Assembly: GCA_001972305.1 (NCBI GenBank)
Contig: BDDD01001513.1
Coordinates: 330,451-394,450 of the forward strand
DNA from: Cephalotus follicularis
Taxonomy: Eukaryota > Streptophyta > Magnoliopsida > Oxalidales > Cephalotaceae
Length of the DNA stretch: 64,000 nt
Reading direction: 5' to 3'
Shown here piece after piece: positions 12,637-24,037 of this stretch. The notes under the pieces were generated by a model that did not search any database, was not told the DNA's origin, and worked only from the letters and a program-made list of their open reading frames with translations. A program made the translations under genes and the position numbers. Each line of letters starts with the position of its first letter. Within the stretch, counting starts at the first letter, position 1.

Positions 12637-15491
12637 TGTCATGCCCCGAACTGGGAGAGTAAACCCCCACGACCCGGCGCGTGAGATACCATCCATTCAA
12701 TCCATCCATATCATATATAAATCATACTCCAAAAGTGCTATATATAAAACTTTAATAAACCATATTACATCAGTGGAATAATCAATTGAAATAAAAACTA
12801 ACTCTTAAAATCTCCCAAAAATCGGGCATGAAGTATTCGTTTATCAGACTATGCCCCCTGTAAAGAAAAACGCATTTTATATATATGGGCTCAGCCCTCA
12901 GAAAACCACACCTAATTAGAACTATATCATTCTAACACCTCAAATGATGGGCCTGTCCTTGTCTAATAATTCAACACACATAACTTAAGCACTGTCACAT
13001 GCCGGCAGGTCGATAGCTAAAATAAAACATCTCTTTTATATACATATCTTATACGTCAAGTCTTATGAATCCATACAAACCAATTTACAGACACAAGGCC
13101 TTTTATAAAGATCCACAATGTAAATAATATCCACAATGTAAACGAGATACAAAAATGTAAACGAAATCCACAATTGAATACCCACGAAAAAGAATCTGGA
13201 TACTCAACAAACGGATCCACAATTATAAACATGACTCACAAATATGTCCACATATGAACAAAATGTAAATCCACTGAAAGGAATCTCAAATCTCAACAAA
13301 TGGGCTCCACAGTTATAAATGAGATCCACAAATATGAATTCATGAAAGGAAATCTCAACACTCAACAATTTGGGCCCCACAAAATATAAACATGATCCAC
13401 AAATGTTCCCACGTATGAATAAAATATCTGGAGATGCTGAATAAAAAAAGAAACAATACAAATAGGATTTAGGCACAAGGAAGTGCAGAATGTGAATCCG
13501 CAGAAACAATCTCTATACACAAGTTATGGTCTCCACAATTATAAACAAGATCCATAATGAAATCAAGATCATCAAGTATGATTAATAAATATGATCAAGA
13601 TCCACAATATAATCCATGAATGTGCCCACATATAAATAAAATATTTGGGGATGTTGGTTGATGCGCACAATGTCATATGTCATCAAATATAACAAAAAAA
13701 TAATGGGCCTAAGGCAACAGTATGTGTACATCATACATCATACACCGGCACAGAGTGCCTATAGGCTAAGCATTATACGTAACACCCCACCCCATAGATG
13801 GGCCTGCTACGGCACGCACCCCAGCCTATCGTACGTGCAAAACATATATATGACACAGGGTACCCAACATCAGAGTACAAAACACAGTCTCACAATAAAG
13901 CACATATGGGAAGGTGACATTATCACCCAGAACTAGAAATAATCATCAATCCACATCAACGATATCTCAATAATGAATAAGTGAATGTCATAATAAAATA
14001 AATCGAATATAGGAATCAAATACAAATTAGGCTAGCAAAGCCATCTCATAACAAGAATATTCAAAGGGCACATATCACAACAAAGGAATTTCAGAAACAA
14101 GTAAGGTAAAGGAAGGGAATGTTCCACTCACAAGCACATAGCCACATAACAGCAATTTCTAACAATAGATAGGTTTTGATCAAAGATTCCAAAAACAGGG
14201 GTTCAAGTATGAACATACAGAAGTAGAATGAATATATCTACGGGAGCTAAACAGATATAACAGCAGAGACAAAATGAATATACAACCAATACACGTGTCA
14301 TATCAATGTGAAAGTTCAATCAAGAATACCAAATAAAAGATTTCAAGAAATCGATTATGGAATCATCAGGTAACACATAAGAAATGAAAGTAAATTAATA
14401 AGACTAAAAGAATGAGATGTTCTACTCACAACAACCTATCTCATATCAAGAATACACATAAGGGCATCGAATAAGACAAGATAAATTGAAAGATAACAGG
14501 GAGAAAAACAAAAAGCAGAAGGCAAAAGGGAAAAGGGAAAGTTATACTCACAGCATCAACGCCATTGATTACCGTGGGCTAGCCCCTCGTGAATCTGGAT
14601 CAGCTATCGAATCCTCGTCATCGTTTGGAGGCTCCACCATCTTTTGTCACCTCCTTCACACTGCATGAATAGAACGCTTTCGTTACATCCTACACAAAAG
14701 CAGCAAACACTATGTGTCACCGGAGCTTAGGCCAGATTCAGACCAACACAAAGGAGCTCCAGCCATGCCAAAATCGGTCCCCAAAACTGTCGATCTACAC
14801 ATAGGTATCAGAGACTCACCGTGACTCGACTCAGAATGCACAGTAGCAGCTGGCGTCAGCGGAAACTCATTGAGTTGACTCAGCGAGTTCCAATCGCGAA
14901 GCTTTGGTACGGCCACTGCATAAACAAGCTTCCACAAGACTTGGCTCCATATCGCCTCGCCGGAGCTCCGACCAGGTCTCCTGAGCTCTAGTCTCTCCAC
15001 CGCTAGCCTCCAAAACTTAAGATCTACCCGTTGGTGACCGAAACTCACCATGACTTAGTGCGCAGTGCAAAGTCCCAACTACAGCTAGTTAGAACCACTG
15101 AGTTGACTCAGTCGGCTAAATCTGGTCGATTTCGACCGAAAACGTCTAAACTAACATCGAAATGGGTATAGTTGATCTTCATGATGAAAACCAGCTCCAC
15201 CCACAATGATATCAGCAGTAGAAAGCAAAGCGACAGTTTTACAGTCGAGGCGAAGGAGAAGAAAAGAGAAGAACAGAGAAAGAGGAAGGGAGTTACCGTC
15301 GATAGTCGAGACTCCAAACGGCGAGTACTCTCTTCCCCGGTGTCTCGTGCCATGCCCGACGTCTCTCTCTCTCATTGTCGAACGCCTAGTTGCCTTTTGC
15401 GCATCTCTCTTTTCTTTAACAAAGCACTCGACACTTTCTAGTAAGCGCCCGGACCTTTGTTTTTCTTTAAAATGTGACACGGGGTGTCACA
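12637..15491 (-). repeat. Probable solo LTR of a gypsy-type element (about 2.85 kb, minus orientation)
   Basis: Begins TGTCATGCCCCGAAC, the reverse complement of the GTTCGGGGCATGACA end seen in other LTRs here. It ends GGGGTGTCACA at 15491. In its own orientation it would start with the hairpin TGTGACACCCCGTGTCACA. The flanking 5-mers (TGCGA and CAAGG) do not match, so recombination or later rearrangement is likely. No coding domain is visible; small frames inside (for example 14710-15051) have no recognisable similarity. Confidence 0.65.
15473..15491. other. 19-nt perfect hairpin at an LTR terminus
   Basis: TGTGACAC, three G, GTGTCACA: an 8-bp perfect stem with a 3-nt loop at the end of the minus-oriented LTR. 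Confidence 0.85.
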
Positions 15492-15712
15492 CAAGGGTCG
15501 ATGCTCAGGCTAACGATTGACTCTAGGTGAAGGACAATCCAGATAGAACATCATCACTTAACAACCTAGGTTACCTAACATCGGTGGTTAATAAACATAT
15601 GGAAATATGTTAAAACATGTTTATTATAAAGTCATTTGAACCTTAAGAGACTCCTATTAAAAACAGTTTGATAAATAAGTGAAAACAACACTTTTCAGAA
15701 GTAAAAGCATCA

Positions 15713-15815
15713 GACCAGTCGACTATTAGTCAACTGGGGTACCAGTCAACTAAAACAGGGTCACCGGTCGATGGTTAGTCGACTGGCATGCAAACGTAGT
15801 CGAGTGGTTAGTCGA
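15713..15815. repeat. GTCGACTGG-type motif cluster
   Basis: About eight copies of CAGTCGACT, AGTCAACTGG and GTCGACTGG variants in about 100 bp, upstream of the TATA-like run at 16468. Confidence 0.8.
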
Positions 15816-16467
15816 CTAATCTGATGTTTTCTGCAGAAAACAATATATTTCCCCTAGCCCAAATCTGAGTCTATATCCAATTTTGACGATCTTCCTCAAA
15901 TCTGTTTGAAACGAAACTTTGAGGGAATCATATAAACATGTCCAATAACAACATATCAAGATATCAAGTCATTTAGATAGCCCAAAGTTCCTCAAACAAT
16001 AAAAGAGCTAAAGTGGATCTATAATCCATTTTTCACCGATTTTTCACAATCAATCAATTCAATCAATAACAATCAATCCAACCACCCAAATACATTTTAT
16101 ATGTGAATAATCTTAAGCATTTTAGGTAGAGAAATTCTACCTAACAATTAGAAACTTGTGGTGATGAATATCGACAAAAATCAGAGATTAGACTCAAGTA
16201 TAAGGCTCCCTAGTGTATCCAAACTTCTAGCAAGTGTTCTTGATGCCATGAGATGCACTAATCCTGTGAGCCCCAGATATTTTATGTGTACGGATTGGCA
16301 TGTATTTTTCTTGTACTTATACGGTATTATACAATATTGTACTTATGGGTGGCATGGAATGTATATTATATATACTATTTTCCACTTTTATCCATGTTTA
16401 TGGGTAGGGGAGGTTCTGTAGAACCCGCTCACTGTTTGTGAGATTTTTGCCTAAAAGAACCTATTCC

Positions 16468-16477
16468 TATATATATA
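16468..16477 (+). promoter_or_regulatory. TATA-like run in LTR X copy 1
   Basis: TATATATATA preceded by CC, followed about 30-60 bp later by a transcribed-leader-like, purine-rich tract. Placed by pattern only. Confidence 0.45.
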
Positions 16478-17007
16478 GCGGTTCAGTTCATTCTCAATTC
16501 ACTTCTCATTTCTTTAGAGAGATAGAGAGTGAGAGTGAGAGTGAGATTGAGTTAGAGAGAGTGTGGGCGAAATCAAGCAAACAAAGAGTCTTTGGAATCG
16601 TGGCAGCATATAAAACCTGAAGGGAGAAGCAGAATACGGATTCAAACAACCTATTCTTCGTTCTCAACTAATTAAGGTAGGTTATACTTATGCTCCGATC
16701 TCCTTCTATGGTTGGATTTGTATGGTTTTATGGTTATGGACAGTTGCATATATGCTAGATGGATGGACTAGGGTGATTGATATGGTTAAAACGGATTAAA
16801 AGGGAGATTTGAGTGAAATCGAAGGATTTGGAGCTTTTTGCCCAATTCCCCTTTTTCTCTCAATCTAAGGGTTATGGATATAGTTCTAAAGCTGTTTTTA
16901 AGTTTCTTTTGATTGTGGGAGCTTGTAGCTTCCTTTGATTTGAAGTAAAATTAGTTTATATGGATTTTGAGAGATTTTTGGGTGATTTTTACAGTTGACA
17001 GTAGCCC

Positions 17008-17330
17008 AGAGCGTCAACGTGTTCTTCGTGCGCGTTGACGTGTTCCTGAGTGCCCAGGGCGTCGACGTTTTCAACTTAATCATCATCGCCTAGGTGCCTT
17101 TGCATTGGTGCGCTATTCTGTGTAGCACGTTAATGCTATAAAGGAAGGGGACATAAGCGTTGACGCCTTTAGTAAGCGTTGACGCCTTATGTGCTGCCAG
17201 CAGTTGACGCTTAGCGCATACGTCGACGCTCAAGTCTTAGTGCTTTAAGCGTCGACGCGTAGCGCAAAGTGTCGACGCTCAGACGTTACGCGTTGACGCC
17301 TAAACTTTGCGCATCGACGCATAAAGCCCC
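17008..17330. repeat. GCGTCGACGC / GCGTTGACGC motif cluster
   Basis: More than a dozen copies of a 10-bp motif, including the perfect palindrome GTCGACG context and C-to-T variants (GCGTTGACGC, GCATCGACGC, GTGTCGACGC), irregularly spaced within 320 bp. Confidence 0.85.
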
Positions 17331-18783
17331 TGTCTTGTTTAGCCAAATTTTATGGTTTTTAACCCAAATAATCTTCTCTCCAAATGGATTCCATAGGAAG
17401 CCTTCCTAAGGCCTTGTAGCCTATGGAGACCCTAATTTTAGCTCTTTTAAGCTATAAATCAACATTTAAAGAAAGTTTTATAAAGAAAAATGGTTTTTAT
17501 ACTAATGGTTTTCAAGAATGATTAGGATAGCTCAATTGGGATATCTGAACGTGGATATATTAATTAGACTTCCTCTCCATTGTCTTCAACTCCGATGGGG
17601 ACAATAAAAAGGGAAATGGTTTATGGTTATGGAAAAAGGGTTATGGAAATGGTTTTTAATGGTTTTAACGGATGGATCCTATGTGATCCTTTATGGCAGG
17701 TCCCTATTTTTTAAATGGAATATGGTTATGGTTAAGGGTATGGTACGACTATGGCTGTTATTTGTTATGGTTGAGACCTTACGGGATAACTCATTCATAA
17801 TTTTCATTTCCGTCATGAAGCATTATGGATGTAGGCCACATATTAGGGTTTTAGGGTAGACCTTGCTGACTCCTTCGGATTGATCGCAAATCCCCTCAGG
17901 GGCTAGTACCTTCAGGACTAGTATTATTTAGGGTCGACTTTGCTGACTCCTTTGGATTAGTACCTTCGGGACTAGTATTTTTTAGGGTAGACCTTGTTGA
18001 CTCCTTCGGGATTGATCGCAAGTCCCCTCAAGGGCTAGCACCTTCAGGTGTAAGCATCAGGGCATGGTTATATGGTCAGTGTTATCCTCTGCTCCACTGA
18101 ATATGGCACGGAGAGTGCATGGACAGTGGAGGTACTATCTCGGGCCAGAGCGGCAGGGAAGTACTTGACCCTATGGATTGATTGTTCTCATGGTATGGTT
18201 ATGGATAGTTTATATGGAGTGTCTGCAAGCCTATGGCCTTTGATGTGATTCTAGGACTAGCAAAGTACACCACTGTTTAGGGACGGTTGGTGTACTGGAG
18301 CGGTCCGCACTTGGAATTCATGCAACAGGGTTATTCTATTGCACTGTTGCATTACATGGCATATCACTATATCTGTTGCATTCCATTGCATCGCATATTG
18401 TATTACTTATTCGACCAGTGGTCGCTGACCCATTTTCGTAATGGGTCAAGCTCAGGTTCAGGTGAAGCTCTGAGGTGATCAGACGGAGCAGATCATAGAT
18501 CCGACTTCTCGTGTAGCGGTATGGTGGTGTTATCTACCTTGTGTATTTATGTGCTGGATGTATAAGAGACAAGTTTTATTTCAGGTTTTGACCTGCCGGC
18601 TTGTGGCAGCGCATAAGATATTTGTATGGAATGATGCGTATATGGATGGGCTTTGCTACATGGATATTGATATCATCTTCTGCATGCATATGGTATTTAA
18701 AGTTTTAAATTTATAGCATTTTTCATGGATGGACCTGCCATGTGTCGGGCCTTGGGGGCTTCCTTGGGATTCGGGGCGTGACA

Positions 18784-19552
18784 AATCCACTCACTAAAGC
18801 TGCTGACTTGGGGAAGCAGCAGTGAGGGTAGGTGGTGCGTGATTTTGTGTGGTGTGTTCTTTGTGGTGAGAAAAAGAAGAAGAGATAAAGAAAGGGAGAA
18901 GGAGAAATCGGGTTTGAGAGATGGAGATAGAGGTGTGTGATGTAGTATGAGGGAAGAATTTATTGAGAGGGAGATAGGGGAGGGTTGGTCAACAGGAGCG
19001 AGAGAGAAGTTATGTGAAAAAAAGAGAAGAGAGTTAGTTTATATAGAAATAACGAGTGACCATGGTTCATTTAAAACATGTGGTTATAAACAATCGCAGT
19101 CCCGCCTTCCGAAACTCAACTTAAACGTACTCGAACAATAATTGGAGTATGCATGCTTAATCAATAAAATAAGGATAAGTATGTAAAATAATCTAATTCC
19201 ATCAGTAATCATATATCGGGTATAGAAAATACCTCAATCAGACAATACAATACAATAACAATTATTATACATATGATACAATGGAGTTCAATAGTTCGGG
19301 TCATTACATAAACATCTCGGCACACACCCTAAATCACGTCGGCATAGGCATAAAATGCCTCGACCACCACACCTAAATTACCCACATAATGATGAATTTT
19401 GACTCGATCATCAGAGGGTAGTAGTCCTGAAAACCACTTCGGTGTTGCTTTTTTACCATTTTTCTTTGATCTCATATCCATCCCAATTGAAGAAGACCAC
19501 CTAGCAAACGATCTCAGTCCACCTAGTTGACGATTCTTATTGTCAACCGAGG
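18784..19552. other. No gene recognised; purine-rich then AT-rich sequence
   Basis: 18840-19040 is a GA-rich tract (for example 18870-18920). The rest is AT-rich. An open frame at 18947-19141 is low-complexity and is not supported. This may be the outer part of the LTR of the relic that follows. Confidence 0.5.
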
Positions 19553-20770
19553 ATTTTCTCTTAATTCTCCATGTGATTTAAGGGCTTATGATGGATTCTA
19601 GGCTTTATAGAATTGTAATTACTTGATACAACCTATTACCGCTTTTATCCCCCACCATTTGATATCAGAACAAGGATTCACCTAAATAGCTTGATATCGT
19701 ATTATAAAGATCGAAACAACCTCTTCATTGACGTAGATCGTGGATAGAAGACTCTTTCGAGAGAGAACATATCGGATCATGGATATGATAAACCTTGCAC
19801 TTGAGATGTCGCTCGTAGTCAACCTAGCTATTGATAGTCATGTTCCTTATTTTGAAGAAATTCATTCCTTTGATAATGAGTTTTTAAAGAAACAATTCAT
19901 CAATTGGTTATTTGATCTTCAAGTTTATTTTGAATACAAAGAAAACCCAGAAATATCAATTGTGAAGGTTGCATCATATAAACTTGAAGATGATATAGTT
20001 AATTGGTATGATCACATTTGAATATATAAAAAGGTATAGACAAAATTCGTTCTTGACCTTAGAATGAGAAAGATGTTGATAATTAAATATTTCTCATATG
20101 AGTTTGAAGAAATCATGTCCAGATAAAAAAGAAGAACGAATTCTTGGTTTGAAAATTTTATTGAACCTTCTTATTATGAATTCCCAATAGTTGATGCTTA
20201 TTACAAAGTTGATGATGTAATGCCTTTGCAAGTTTTGTAAGATATTGTGCAAGATGAAGATAATGAATAAGAGATTGTTGAACATATTGATGGTAAGGAT
20301 TTACGGCCTAAAAATAGCATAGTTGAACAACTATTTGTTACTCTTAATATTGAAGAAGCTCATGAATTAAAGTTTAATGAGTAGCAGAGAAACCAAAGAA
20401 AAAGTCAATGAGGACAAATTAGACTTTAATGCAGTAATTAAACACATTGTGGAAGAAATATAGTGTATTGACTTGTTAGGAATTGATTGTTTGGTAGATA
20501 TAATGAATTATTTAGAACTTGAGTTCCAACTTCTTGAATTCGTGAATATTAAAATTTGCAAGAAATTAAAGAGAGTTATGTACTTAAAGTAGTTGTTTTG
20601 TTAACAACATACTTCAATAACTAAGGCTCTTATAACTATTGTTCTTATATTTTTATTTTATTGGTGAATTATTATTTTGAGGATTTTCGCTTAATTTTCT
20701 ACATGGATTCAAGGGTTTCTAGTAAATTCTTGGATTTATGGAGTTGAAATCACTTATTGCTACCCAACAC
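19553..20770 (+). mobile_element. Old Ty3/gypsy relic with truncated gag
   Basis: A block at 19553-19640 (GGATTTTCTCTTAATTCTCC and onward) recurs in diverged form at 20681-20770, suggesting the ends of two LTRs. After the first copy there is a decayed primer-binding site (TTTGATATCAGAACAAGG, about 19660). A gag remnant follows and then the second block. No pol domain is left. The element has been reduced by deletion to about 1.2 kb. Confidence 0.55.
19740..20400 (+). pseudogene. Gypsy gag remnant
   Basis: The segment 19740-20021 encodes a capsid-like stretch (FINWLFDLQVYFEYKENPE, then VKVASYKLEDDIVNWYDH). It matches the pattern of plant gypsy gag (..FLDWL..VE.FFEY..IPE..KVKLVA..L...A..WW). 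After a stop, diverged similarity continues in the same region (MRKMLIIKYFSYEFEEIM). Many further stops follow. It was probably a particle-forming capsid protein and is now non-functional. Confidence 0.6.
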
Positions 20771-20984
20771 AACTTTCTTGCGTCATCTCAAGCACAAAAC
20801 CATTTACTTTATGCTCTATGAATTAACAAAAACCACTTTGTGCTCCATTAATTAAATGATTGATGAATTTGATCCGAAAGAGATAACTTCTGTGCTTACA
20901 AATTGGCCATTTATTCGTGAAAACAAGCTTATATGAAAGAAGTATTGTAACTTGATCTTAGTTCAAAAACAACATAAATTTGAT

Positions 20985-21289
20985 GGGAAAAGATCCCCTC
21001 CAACGTCCAAATGTACGGTACTTAACCAACACTTCAAATCTCCACATTTAATAAAATATAATGGTCTATTATCGAGACACTTAACATAAATTACAAGTTT
21101 TTATCAAACTTATAACATTAAGAGATTATTTTATTTTAAAGTATAATACTATGTAAAATGGCTACTAATGGTTAAAGAAATAATTAATGTCAAATATCTT
21201 AATATTATATCATTAGATTTTATTAAGAGTGAAAATTTAAAATGCTGCAAAAGTACTGAACATCTGAGTGGTGGAGAGGATCTAGTTCC
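20985..21289. mobile_element. Mutator-like MITE (305 bp) with 9-bp TSD
   Basis: Flanked by perfect 9-bp direct repeats AAATTTGAT (20976-20984 and 21290-21298). The terminal inverted repeats begin GGGAAAAGATCCCCTCC on the left and, reverse-complemented, GGAACTAGATCCTCTCC on the right. The interior is AT-rich with no coding capacity. A 9-bp TSD is typical of Mutator-type elements. Confidence 0.8.
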
Positions 21290-21331
21290 AAATTTGATAA
21301 TCCTAATGAATAATAACTGTTAACTTTCAAT

Positions 21332-22538
21332 TAGGGCTATGCATCCGAGTTTTACCTGAACCACAATTAGTATTTAGGTTTGGGTGTCAGGAAGCAATTT
21401 GGTGCTTTTTTTTCATTTTAGGGAACTACTTCGGGTTTCGGATAATACCAGGAAATCTATGATTTCTATTTTTTTCCCTGTTTTTTATTTAACAAACTAG
21501 AGTTCCCTGAATCTCTGTAATGGTTGCTGTGCTGTGTATACATATAAAATTGTAATGTATGCAACTCGAGTAAAACTTTAAGCATTAAGCATTAAACATC
21601 TAAAATTAAAACTTCATACACAAAATCAATAAGTAAAACAGTCCAGTACTGCAGTTCACCTCTAACCATTCCGAAACAATAAATAAAAGTTAAAAAAAAA
21701 AAACAATCCATAAATTATAAATAAGCATGAACAGCTGCATCTCCACCAATCCTGCCTGATCATCAACAATTGAGAATTGAAGTTCATCCTCAAACAATCA
21801 ACTGTACAACTACAAGAGACAAGAAAGAGTACATATCAATTCTCAATTTAAATTTAACCTTCACTTTCGTTTTCCATTTTGGAGTTACTAAAGAGTGAAA
21901 ACAGAGAAGATTTTTAGATAAATGGACGAGAAGCAAAAGAGAGACAAAGAACCTGATTTTTTTTTACCCCAAGAAATTAAGAGATAGCACATAATAGAAA
22001 AGAGAAAAAAAAAAGTTCGAACTTTGAAAGAACAACCAAAATGGAAAAAACAATTTTTTTTGGCTGAGAAGAAATTAGGGCTCGTTGGTGGTGCTCTGTT
22101 AGGTATCGATCGGGACTGTGTTGGTTTGGTCACGTCACTGGTGATGGTTTGTGAAGTATAGCGGCGGTCGATGGAGGCTGTGGTGATTGAAGAAGAGAGC
22201 ATGCGGTTGGACTGTGAGAGAATCAAACTAAAGGCTAAAATTAAAAACCATAGAATGTTAAAAGTATAAGGCAAAGCACCAGTAAAGCGTGAGAGAATAG
22301 AAGTATTCAGTTGGGCCTGCTGAAGTATTTTTTTAGTCTGGTTTGTGCTTTGGGCCTTTTGTAACATAAGATGGCCTGGTGCACTGCAGATCAAAACTGA
22401 AAGCCCAAAAAACACTTAAACTTCAGCTTTCGGACTCGAACCCGAAATTTGAAGAAACCGGAAATATCCCATTTGAAATATCTGAAATAGACGAACGCGA
22501 GACAAAATTTCGGATATATCCGGAATTTGCACACTCTA
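21332..22538. mobile_element. hAT-like non-autonomous element (about 1.2 kb)
   Basis: The termini are TAGGGCTATGCA on the left and, reverse-complemented, TAGAGTGTGCA on the right. They are flanked by 8-bp repeats CTTTCAAT (21324-21331) and TTTTCAAT (22539-22546), 7 of 8 identical. Subterminal regions on both sides carry CCGAA/CGGAT and GGGTTTCGG-type motifs, as hAT elements often do. No transposase is visible. The open frames within it (for example 21888-22415 on the minus strand) show no recognisable domain. It ends about 340 bp upstream of the receptor-kinase TATA box. Confidence 0.7.
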
Positions 22539-22878
22539 TTTTCAATTGTTCTAAATTCTTAGCTAATCATAGGACAAATAATAGATTATTAGGTTTCATA
22601 ACACATGGTTTGATAAGGTTTGTTGTGATATGGGATCTATTTGATGCCGACGTGGCAACATTACAGACAGGTAGTAGAATCCACAAAGCAGAAGTAGACC
22701 ATAGATTGTAATTGCCAACACATACCTAACAAACCAAGTTGTCCCAGTCAGATAACCCAAGACATTTTCTCGGGAAAATTTGTTAAAAAACTTTTCTCTT
22801 GCCTACACCTTTTATTTTAAGCACCAAAAAAGATGCTACTAGTACTGTAAAAAGTAGGATGCAACCAAAAACCGAGCT

Positions 22879-22886
22879 TATAAATA
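22879..22886 (+). promoter_or_regulatory. TATA box of the receptor kinase gene
   Basis: TATAAATA followed by a GAGAGAGA tract, with transcription expected to start around 22910-22920. It is the only good TATA element between the hAT element and the coding region and is on the coding strand. Confidence 0.6.
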
Positions 22887-22910
22887 TAGAGAGAGAAACA
22901 GAAGTTCCTT

Positions 22911-24037
22911 ATTGTATGCATTGAATTCAGAGACTAGAGAGAGAAGAAATGGAAGCATGCCTTGTCGGCCATTAGAGCTTCAACGAAGAGCCCAGGCCCG
23001 TCTATTCTATTCACTCAAAGATCCTTTCTTTATAGTCATCATTATATCTGATATACATAAGGCACATTAAGACTCGAATAAAAATATCTCTGTCTCTCTC
23101 TCTCGTTCATTGCAATTTGTGAAAGTATTTAGTTTTTATTTGTTTGGGGTTCAAAAAGACACCCAAAAAGGTGTAAATAATTTTTTTTCAAGTGCAAATC
23201 TTTGGCCTGTATATTGGAGATCCCCGTCATTTGTGGACAAAAATAGAAGTGGGCTCGTCTGCGATTTATTTTTTGATTCATGAATTCCTTGCTTTTGACT
23301 TTTGCCTCTCAAGGAGTTGCAGGGAAGAAGTTGTGGTCTTGTTGCTTTTGCTACGTCTTCTTTGATGAGTGATACTGGACTTAAAGAGGTATATGCGTTT
23401 TTGTTTTTGTTTTTGTTTTTTTTTTTCTATCTTGGGTTTTTGTTTCTTGTCAATTTGAATTGTAGCTGTTGTTGTGTTTTTGTGTGTGTGTGTGTGTGTG
23501 TGTGTTGGGTAATATGTTCGTATTATTACTGGTTTGTGTCAAGCTGGGGCCATAATGATCGTGTTTGTGAATATAAGTTAAGCACATGATCGTTTGGTTG
23601 TTCCGTTCTTCAATTTAAAATTCTTGGGCGATGGTCTTAGATCGACTACTTATTTACTCTCGTATTTATTATTGCTGGACATTGTCTTTTTTCAGGTGAT
23701 TGTATTTCTGGGCTTATCTCTTAATTACCCATTTTTCTTGTCATATTGAATTTGGGTTATCACTAATAATTGGTTTTTCGCTATTTTCAATGGTATGACC
23801 TCGAATCCCTTTTATAATAAGTATGCATTGTCAAAGACCACATTTTTTTTTTGTAGGTGTGGGATTATGGAATTTTTGTAGAATTACTACTCTTAGTTCA
23901 CGATCAAAATGGAATGTTGTCTTGGATACTTGGGCTCAAATTTTGTTTTTTGGGCTTGAAATTCAAGGCGGCTATATTTTGTCGGTGTTACTTTATCAGA
24001 TTATGCTACTGTTTTTGCCGAGTTGAAGGGAACTAGA
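22911..24037 (+). other. Probable 5' leader of the receptor kinase gene, likely with intron(s)
   Basis: About 1.1 kb between the TATA box and the start codon, without homology to a protein. It contains CT-rich tracts (23093-23105), a (TG)n run (23481-23504), T-rich tracts and possible splice sites: a donor at AGAG/GTATAT near 23390 and an acceptor at TTTTTTCAG near 23696. A leader intron is likely, but the exact exons cannot be fixed. Short upstream frames such as 23302-23589 could act as uORFs if retained. Confidence 0.5.
23481..23504. repeat. (TG)n microsatellite in the leader
   Basis: Twelve uninterrupted TG units. Confidence 0.95.

Larger units (their letters stand above)
15492..18783 (+). 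repeat. Long gypsy-type LTR (family X), copy 1
   Basis: The 3' end is clear: GGATTCGGGGCGTGACA ending at 18783. The 5' boundary is not fixed. Inside, a TATA-like run (16468-16477) is followed by a purine-rich GAGAGTGAGAG leader. The region holds two motif clusters (15713-15815 and 17008-17330) and blocks that align with the LTR at 39.5-41.2 kb, for example 17386-17420 with 39784-39812 and 17668-17695 with 40019-40046. No primer-binding site or gag follows at 18784, so it is probably a solo or truncated LTR. Confidence 0.72.

Noticed and set aside
15172..15520. Overlapping open frames on both strands near 15.2-15.5 kb as genes
   Set aside because: Purine-rich LTR leader sequence gives open frames on both strands at once. 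None has a recognisable domain.
12637..18783. One complete retrotransposon between 12637 and 18783
   Set aside because: The two long LTR-like regions face opposite directions and no primer-binding site, polypurine tract or coding domain lies between them.
21888..22415. 175-codon minus-strand open frame as a gene
   Set aside because: Low-complexity, no recognisable domain, lies wholly inside the hAT-like element, and lacks a plausible promoter.
24023..24037. Upstream start for the receptor kinase at 24023
   Set aside because: The codon there is TTG. The first in-frame ATG is 24038 and gives a normal signal peptide.
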